Assembly (NCBI GenBank): GCA_028023455.1
Contig: JAQFVV010012394.1
Coordinates: 26,301,053 to 26,365,052, forward strand
Length of the DNA: 64,000 nucleotides
Source: Epiperipatus broadwayi
Taxonomy: Eukaryota > Onychophora > Udeonychophora > Euonychophora > Peripatidae
Direction of reading: 5' to 3'
Shown: piece after piece, positions 57,010 through 64,000 of the stretch
How positions within the stretch are numbered: position 1 is the first letter of the stretch
Layout of the letters: every line of letters begins with the position of its first letter
Notes under the pieces: generated by a model
Databases searched by the model: none
What the model saw: only the letters and a program-made list of their open reading frames with translations
What the model was told of the DNA's origin: nothing
Translations under genes and position numbers: made by a program

Positions 57010-57120
57010 CAAATACATGCTAAATACCCCTTTTCACCACATTTAAAGCATGACTCTTTAAGCCACCTACATTTTTTTTGATATGCGTCTTCCTTTACTG
57101 CAACAAAAACATGTTACATT
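57010..57120 (-). pseudogene. Gypsy gag zinc-knuckle remnant
   Basis: Minus-strand reading gives 'KESCFKCGEKGYLA', a CCHC knuckle with the His replaced by Tyr, preceded by a second cysteine-bearing 'KKCRWL' segment. Gag sequence of lower recognisability extends to about 57900. RT and RNase H would lie between this and the integrase, but only about 150 bp separates them, so a large deletion joined gag to integrase. Confidence 0.65.
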
Positions 57121-57933
57121 AACATTTTTATTTTTTTTTCAGTGTTCAGCAGCACAGATTTTTCTTGCTCTGTTTAAACATACATCTAGGGTTTTCATTC
57201 CTCTCAGTGCTAAAAATCTGAGTCTGTTCCAGCAATAACTTGTATGCTATGCCTTTCTTTATGGCCATCTCATGAGTAATCTCAGGTTCCATGAGAAATT
57301 GCTATCTGAGCCTGTCATCAGACATTACCCATAGAAAGGGGTCCATGAGTCTTTCATCCACAAACTCACTATACTCACAACCTTTTGTCAATTCTCTAAG
57401 GGCTGGATTATACTTTTTAGTTTTCTCATCCTCTAGCTGGTTCTTTCTTTGCAAAGTTAAGTGAGCTATGTGCCATGATGGACAATAGCTGAAGTGATCA
57501 TTTAATTGTACTTTATTTCCTCTGTAATAGGCAAGTCAAATAATCTATTTACAGCTTCTATCACTTTAATACCAGCGAAACACATAAGTGCAGCTACTTC
57601 TCTTGTTATCTTCAATGCCATTCAATGTAAAGAAGGTTTATAACTGTGTAATAAGCAACAGCTATTCAGACCCATTTCTAAACTCAAATTCAGGTATACT
57701 ATTCTGCCCAAAAGCACTCATAACTAATTACTGAACAATTAGCCTCACTACTAACTTTAATAACTATATTTCTGTACTTTTCTCCCTAAGTTTGATAACC
57801 TGAATAAAAGAAACTTACTAATGGCTTAAACTCTTTCCTATTTTCCTTAGATTCAAACAACAATGACTGCCAATAACTTGGCTTTTTGCATTTATCCACT
57901 ATTCACAGGTTCGATGTGACTGCACTAATAATT

Positions 57934-58783
57934 TGCTGTGTCCCCAACTATGACTGGGTGACCAGCAATCAAATATATAATACACTCAACAGATGGCAGC
58001 ACATATATATTTAGCAATAATAATTTATTAACAATTAGGAAAAAGAATTACAAATATAAAGTCTGTATTTGAACGAATATAATTCACAGATTACTTACTG
58101 AATAGTAAATAATGTTTATACTGTTTAAGAAAGCTATTATTCACTTTGCCTTCACAAATGTCTATAGTCTTTATAATACAACCCTTGATGACCCTTTTGA
58201 GGCATTTCAAATATTAATGATTGAGACAGCCTGTTAAAAGCACTAGTCGGCTTAGTGACCTACAGAAGCCAAGATCCTAGGAATGAAGTCCTCTTCTGAT
58301 GATCTTCACTGCTCTTCAACTCATGGACACTGTGATGGTAACAGCAACCACAGAAAATGCCAATAGTCCTTTTTCTCTAGCTTTTTATATCCATCTCTTC
58401 CTTTGTTTCTCTTATCTTTTCTGGAGTAAATTATTTGGCTTTAATTAATTTACATATTATTTAGAGTTTGTTACCATACAATGAAATTCCTCTTAGCTTT
58501 TTAATTACACAATTAAGTACTCTCTTAGGAATTTATTTCCATATGTAGTAATTTATAAGATTTATAATATTAATTATTCTTAGGAATTTATTTCCATATC
58601 TGTAAGGTATACAATTAATGTATTAGGAATTCATTTCCATATAAAGTAATTTATAAGGTCTATTGCATTAATTAATATATACATGTGTCTATGTTTATTT
58701 AAACTATGTATAATTGAAACATTTCTTTTCAACAATTTATTTATTACCATTCTTAATTTTAAAATATTATTTAATATTTTGCG
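57934..58783 (-). repeat. LTR of the Gypsy element (5' LTR)
   Basis: 850-bp LTR, uninterrupted, matching 52864-52956 plus 54827-55631. Long matching blocks include 'cctttttctctagcttttta', 'aattaatatatacatgtgtc' and 'tattatttaatattttgc'. On the minus strand it begins TGC and ends GCA. It is the reference that shows where the foldback element split the other LTR. Confidence 0.9.
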
Positions 58784-58984
58784 CTTGATATTTTACAATG
58801 TTGTAAAAGAAATGCCATGTCTAATTGTAGCTTTTCAATCTATTCAATTCTTTGCCATACCTTCCCAATGGAAACCAATCAGTACTGCACTTATTTAGAA
58901 TGTCTTTGAGATAATCTTTATAATATAGACAAAGTCTATTTCTCTCACAAAACTTATAACTAAGTTCAACTATAGAACATTCTT

Positions 58985-59145
58985 TTAGTAAGTCTTTCAT
59001 TGTCAATTTTCTTTAAATATCTAAACCAATGAAGGTATGATTTTACAATAGTGGACCCTATAGTACCATCACTTTCATTGTAAAATCATACCTTCATTGG
59101 ATTAGATATGTAAAGAAAATTACAATGCAAGACTTATAAAACATT
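58985..59145. repeat. Inverted repeat, ~60-bp arms
   Basis: The arms share 'ccaatgaaggtatgatttta' in inverted form ('taaaatcataccttcattgg' on the right) and the outer 'agtctttcattgtcaatttt' block. The spacer is ~25-40 bp. It sits next to a family A element. Confidence 0.8.
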
Positions 59146-59159
59146 TCTAAGGCATTTAT

Positions 59160-59360
59160 ATTGTAATAAGGGCAAAACTCTCCATACAGTAGTGTCATCC
59201 AGTGCAAGACAGAGTTATCAATGGATGCAAAAAGGTTTGTACTTAAAATTCCTATCTAATGCCTACTCATCCAATATCCTCAGGTTAGTTTCCAGCTTGT
59301 GGCTTTAATCAGTGAGGAACATTGGATCCGAGAGTACTGTACCTAAATCTTAAGATCTAA
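59160..59360 (-). repeat. Ribozyme-repeat family A, minus copy
   Basis: In plus order: 'caaaactctccatacagta', 'atcaatggatgcaaaaaggt', 'gcctactcatccaatatcct', then the inverted ribozyme block (59269-59327). The far terminus is missing. Confidence 0.75.
59269..59327 (-). ncRNA. Hammerhead motif, stem I intact, core mutated
   Basis: Outer stem I ATCCAA/TTGGAT and a perfect inner stem I TCCTCA/TGAGGA are present. The core reads CTGATTA (G8 to T). GAAA is kept, but stem III has decayed to ACTAAC with no T at 16.1. Inactive, but it shows that stem I is conserved where the core is not. Confidence 0.65.
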
Positions 59361-59504
59361 TGCAACTCTCTAGCAGACATCTTTTGCCTTTTTAGTTAAC
59401 TATAAAGTTATGAGTTCAAAATAAAACACAATAATGACATTGTATTTGGTTCTTTAATAACTATAATCACATCTTTCTGTTTGGAATGATTGGTATTAAA
59501 TCAC

Positions 59505-59800
59505 TAAACATCATATGATCACCATTCCCTATACTTACACATGATATAACAGAGGCAAAAGTCTCCATACAGTAATATCCTCCAATGCAAGGGAAAGTAG
59601 AGGGTCCTTACCGCTGAAAGCCACAAGCTAGAATTTAGTCTGGGGCATTGGATGAGTAGGGATTTTATACACCAACCTTCTTGCAACTATTGATTACTCT
59701 GGCTTGCACTAGGTAGCAGTACTGAATGGAGAGTTTTGCCTCTGTTACAACAGCTTGTGTAAACATAGGGAATGTGATTGTATGATGTTTAGTAATATTT
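59505..59800 (+). repeat. Ribozyme-repeat family A, short full-length copy
   Basis: Terminal inverted repeats 'actaaacatcatatgatcac' and 'gattgtatgatgtttagt' are clear. The left terminus runs on to 'caaaagtctccatacagtaa'. The core has lost the TGA of CTGATGA, and GAAAC is GAATT. With both ends present, it gives the size of the family: ~300 bp. Confidence 0.75.
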
Positions 59801-60499
59801 ATATTGTGTCAATAGAGCATACAAATTTCACTTCCATCCAATAAATTACATAAAATAACTGCCTATTGTAATGGTATGCATATATGCCATTACATCACTT
59901 TCAAATAAAAGTGAAAAAAATATAAATAAAATCACCCTCAAATAGAAATATATAAAAAATTAATAATTTTTATAAATTAATATATATATATAATGCACAG
60001 ATGGAAAATTAATTATATAATTGTTTAAAGTTAAAAATTTAAAAATGATTGTTTTAATATAAAAGAATTTTTAAAAAAGCTGTTAAAATAACTAATTAAC
60101 AGCTTTTTTAAAATAACTAATTAATCTTAGAATGAAAATGATTTTCTATAATGACGTAATAGCAAACATGCCCTTGGGCATAAAGTCAGATAAAAGATAA
60201 ATTAAAAAATACTAGTGATAAAATTTTGAGTTCCCACTCTAAAACAAGCTGGTCAATAACGATAGAAATAAACACACAGTCCTCAGAGAAAAGTCATCAT
60301 TTCCAGTAAAAACAGTGCCAAGCAAGGCAAGATCGACCCTGGAATTTGATGATAAAAATTCAAAATGATATATAAAAAAAACTTAAGTGGAGATTGAGAT
60401 TTGGATTGCTCTTGCTAATTGTGTATTACTGAAACAATTTATAAGTGTTTTCCTGAAGGTTTGTGATGATGGTGTTCTAATTGTATTTTTATATTGGAT

Positions 60500-60850
60500 T
60501 ATTTCCATCATCTAATATGTGTATTGAATGTCTTTAGAAAAAATTTACTTTATTTAAATATTCCAAATACATTCAACTGTTAGTAATAGCACATCAAACA
60601 GGTTAGTTTGTTAGTTTCAAGAGGTATTATTCTCCACTCTTCTTCAGGTGTTGCTGGCCTGACCCGTGACAGTACTAGCATGGGATTCAAACCTGGATCC
60701 TTAGATTCTCAAGTATTAAATTTTAAGGTAACACTCTAACCAACTGAGGTATTACGAACAGTTGAATGTATTTGGAATATTTAAATAAGATTAAATTTTT
60801 CTAAAGACATTAAATACACATATTAGATTATGGAAATAGTCCAATATAAA
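60500..60850 (-). repeat. S1 inverted element, full-length, tRNA boxes kept
   Basis: The ends are inverted copies ('ttatttccatcatctaatat' and 'tattagattatggaaatagt'). On the minus strand: box A-like 'acctcagttggttagagtg', box B-like 'ggtttgaatcc', then the ribozyme-like block (CTGAAGA, a stem of about 5 bp around AGAATAATA, GAAAC). One ~350-bp element combines promoter-like tRNA boxes, a ribozyme-like module and ~80-bp terminal inverted repeats. Confidence 0.85.
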
Positions 60851-63800
60851 AATACAAATATTTTTTAAGTGTATTGTGGATCTCAAAATGCAGAAGTCAC
60901 ACAATAAATTATGTTTCCTGTATTTGCACCAGCTGAGGTGACCTTAAGTGTTATGGTTCCCAGAAAGTGGCAACCGATGAACTTGTCCCCACCTAGAACT
61001 ATATGAAATGGAAGGAATTTTGAATTGTGTGATGCATCATGGCCCACCTAGACGGACTTCAAATAAACCTAAAGCCACAAAATGTATGAACTTTAATAAT
61101 CTAAGAACTTTTCAAATACTTTAATAATTTAAGAACTTTTCAAATACCTAAACATAAACGGTACCTAACCCATAAAGTTTCTTATAGGATTAAGCAGAAA
61201 TTTAAATTATTTGTTATATTTTCTTTTAATATATAATTTCTTTTAAATTAATAAATTAAAAATAATCATAAATGGCTGCATAGATTCGTAAGATTATGTT
61301 AGTTTAAAGTGTGTTAATTTTGGGCTAATTATTTTGTAATTAAACCAGGGCTGGTGGATAGATGTAGAATGCTTTATGTCAATGTAATCTGGATAGCCAC
61401 ATTGGATAATTGTTCCCTTGTGGTGCATTAGCATACTGGGCATCCCTGAACATATGACCCAAAAGTATAGCCACTGCATTGTCAATGGTGGTAGACCTAT
61501 TTTCTACACCAGATTGTTTTACATTCAGGTTGGAATAGTAAGCCGGCAAAGACCACTACCCCCCTTTTACAGAGCATCTCATATATATATATTTCAAATA
61601 ATTTCATTTTTGTATCACCAATTGGGCAGTGGATCATTCCTGTCTGTTGGTGAAATTTATGAATGATCGTGGGGAAGATGTTCATTCCTTCCCACCATGA
61701 TTCATTAATTCTCTAATGATATCATATTACAGATATAAATTCCTGTTAGCATGATTGTGTTATGCTAATAATCTCATTTTGCATTGGTCACATCGGTATA
61801 TCAATAAGCTAGCATTGGTTTAAACATGAAATTTTAACCTAAGGTTAAAAGGGATTGAGTTAGTTATATGCATATTCTATGTAGCATATTTACGCTTAGT
61901 AAAATATTAAAATTGTATTAAATCTATTAAATGCTTCCATCTGTGGTTATTGGCAGTAACTTATTTTATATATTTTATTAATAATATTTAAAATTAAGAA
62001 TAAGAAATTTTAAATATACACTCTCCCTGAACTAGTGACTGGGGCTTTTGGTTAAATACAAGTTGAATCTCACCTGTATGTATCTGCTGCCTTTATAAAT
62101 TTTCTAGATTCGAATAGCCTAGTGGTGCCCTGATATAGCAGATTAGGTTTGGGAGGTTCTGTCGACCACTATACTATATGCAATTGACTTAGCTGCAGTA
62201 GCTATTTCCTTGTAATGAAATACTTTAACTTATTAAAAGCAGAACATTGGAGTCTAAGTTTAACTGACATCTAAGTATGCCTTTCTATTTATAGAATGAT
62301 CAAGGGCATTTAAATTATTTTACATTATCAAGATGATAAATAACTATCCAAGCCACAAAGTGATATCCAAAAGTAATTATAATTTTACAATAAAAAATTG
62401 CTCATTTATTTTTAAGTGTTATAAATTTAATTGCTTTCAAATTATTGTCCATATTAGGCAATACCCCAGCCTAAATGTGTTTTTCACTTTTCATAGTAGC
62501 CTGGAAATACTTGCATGCCTGCATTGTTCTTTGTTTCACCAGATCTAAGTCTGCAAAAAAAAAAAAATTGAGATATTTTTGCATTTGAGAGAATAAATAA
62601 AAAAGTTGGATAAAATAAGATTGAGTGAATATGGCTGATGGATAAACTGTGTTATGTCCAATTTAATTAAAAATTGTTTCACACTCAATGCTTGTGCATT
62701 GATGCTTTATTGTGGTGAAACTTGCACTTCTGACTTTGCCACAAAATGGGACTTTTACATTTTACCACAGCCCATAAACACTTCAGAACTTGCAGATAAA
62801 ACACTGACCATTAGAAACAAATTCTGAGAGTAAAATGTCATTTGCATTAGAAAAAAAACCATATTGGCTTGCCATTGGACTTCACTCGCCATGATTTTTA
62901 GTAATGTGGAGAATTTGACACCTCCATTAAACAACTCATAAACTTATGTTTTACTAAGATCAGTTTGCTTGGAATCTGTTTCAAGCATGACAACCGATTA
63001 TCTTGCTATTTTCCTTAACAATAAACAGAATTTAACATTCCAACATTTCAGCCACTACAAAAATCGACAAATATATAAAACGCACTTTATAAAAAAATGT
63101 GCTATATGGCACCATGATTTCACATGGTAATGTCATTTGGTCAATTGATGAAGTAGTATCCCTGTAAGAGGTATGTAGCAGCAGAAGCATACATTACAAC
63201 AGACGCACATACCAGAGAACTATTCCGAATATTTTGGGGTCCTCTCTCATAAAATATGCTGAGCATTTTTCTTCCATCATTGGTTGATAAAATCTTGACT
63301 TTTTTTTATTATTAGAATATTAATTTTTAAACTAAAGACTTTAAATGTTGCATTCAAATCACTAAATGCATTCTGTAAATTGTTTTTTAAACTGACAAAA
63401 AATTGCATAATCATAACCATACTGTAAATTCAGAATCCAAGATTAATTTCTTGTTTTTGTTATTAATCGATTCAAATTAAAAATTCCACTTTCAAACCTG
63501 CATTACATCTTAATCCTCTCTCATAAACCTGGTTATAGTCAGTTTCAAAGACTACAGTCATAAAAATAAAAAGCAATGTTGGAGGAAGTGCACAATTATT
63601 ATATACATACTTGTATTTGCAACAATCTAAATTTTATAGTGTTATGACAACACAACTTAAAACTTCTTCAATAGCATTGGAAATGTATCCTAAATATGAT
63701 CTCAACTATGTATATAATGATTCCTATGAATACGGAGGCCAGGCTTTTTCTGAATGTGTTGGGAACAATTATGGTAACTTAAAATAAAAAAAACAAGCAC

Positions 63801-63859
63801 ATAATATCTTTTATTTCAAACAATTAAATAATTCCTATTCAAAATATCATTTCAAATTA
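60851..63859. other. Mostly unexplained sequence, no confident gene
   Basis: The region holds a less AT-rich block at 61330-61700 and small ORFs without recognised domains. 'aatctcacctgtatgtatc' near 62069 is a weak tRNA-like hint. Nothing here can be called a gene from the sequence alone. Confidence 0.4.
61091..61147 (+). repeat. Direct duplication of a 28-bp unit
   Basis: 'tttaataat' followed by 'taagaacttttcaaatac' occurs twice in tandem with two small differences. Confidence 0.8.
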
Positions 63860-63864
63860 TTACA

Positions 63865-64000
63865 ATAGAATCTTCATGGTTAAGTGTCACAGTAGAGCAT
63901 CAGACTCTGGAATATAAGGTCAGACCAATTCCAGTACTGGCATTCATGGCTCTCTAACTTTTTATGAACTTTCAAACAATAAAGCCATTTCGATTATTTT
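63865..64000 (+). repeat. SINE-like repeat B, copy at the window edge
   Basis: 'tcttcatggttaagtgtcac' and 'agaccaattccagtactggc' resemble boxes A and B (decayed). The family tail 'caaacaataaagccatttcg' is followed by AT-rich sequence at the window end. It may be truncated by the window boundary. Confidence 0.55.

Larger units (their letters stand above)
52864..58783 (-). mobile_element. Decayed Gypsy-type LTR retrotransposon
   Basis: Minus-strand element with LTRs at 52864-55631 (including a 1.87-kb insertion) and 57934-58783 (850 bp). The LTRs start TG and end CA on the minus strand. A polypurine tract (reverse complement of the 'ctcctccccttactcc' run at 55632) adjoins the 3' LTR. Flanks TTTGA and CTTGA (left/right) suggest a ~5-bp target duplication with one mismatch. 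The internal region is only 2.3 kb: gag zinc knuckle and integrase remain, while protease, RT and RNase H are not visible. All frames are broken. This is an old endogenous mobile element with no product. Confidence 0.88.

Noticed and set aside
62640-62830. Another LINE reverse-transcriptase C terminus ('LMLYCGETCTSD')
   Set aside because: The resemblance to the YGxETWT motif is isolated, with no second motif in frame or in order.
1-64000. CRISPR arrays, bacterial operons, rRNA genes
   Set aside because: No regularly spaced short repeats, no bacterial-type gene density and no rRNA core sequences were seen. The element content is clearly from an animal genome.

Overview
This is AT-rich (roughly 70% A+T), non-coding nuclear DNA from an animal. 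It holds several superfamilies of transposable element in all stages of decay, no recognisable complete host gene and no operon structure. The mix fits a bilaterian invertebrate with a large low-GC genome: an RTE-type LINE, other LINE remnants, a chromovirus-like Gypsy LTR element, mariner and hAT derivatives, tRNA-headed SINE-like repeats, and many small inverted-repeat elements carrying hammerhead-ribozyme motifs. I cannot name the species. A mollusc, arachnid or similar animal would fit. The window is most simply read as intergenic or very long intronic sequence.

Layout. At 0-5 kb there is a decayed RTE fragment, a decayed ribozyme repeat and two hairpin elements. At 5-16 kb there are S1 (tRNA-like) inverted elements, remnants of two further LINE lineages, a mariner-derived deletion element and several SINE-like copies. 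At 16-26 kb there are more ribozyme repeats, an S1 palindrome and a second copy of the mariner derivative. The best-preserved element is a nearly full-length RTE LINE at 26.7-30.1 kb, with endonuclease and reverse transcriptase in one frame broken by two stop codons and flanked by a 21-bp target duplication. At 31-38 kb lie LINE fragments, the only plausible host exon (34254-34458, minus strand) and two more ribozyme motifs. At 38.6-41.2 kb one hAT-like element sits inside another, each with an 8-bp target duplication. At 41-51 kb there are LINE fragments, ribozyme palindromes, a purine tract and a poly-C tract. At 52.9-58.8 kb a Gypsy element has two LTRs, one of them split by a 1.9-kb foldback element. 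The rest is ribozyme repeats, an S1 copy and sparse sequence.

How the parts relate. The most interesting theme is one RNA motif, the hammerhead core (CUGANGA, stem II, GAAA, short palindromic stem III, UH), recurring in at least four otherwise different small repeat families. Most of these families are built as head-to-head palindromes. In the best copies (37.9, 43.7 and 18.7 kb) the flanking sequences form the expected stem I, and stem II covaries between copies. I propose that these are non-autonomous retroelements related to Penelope-like elements or retrozymes, with dimer-type ribozymes. The recurring core variants look like CpG decay of an ancestral CUGACGA.
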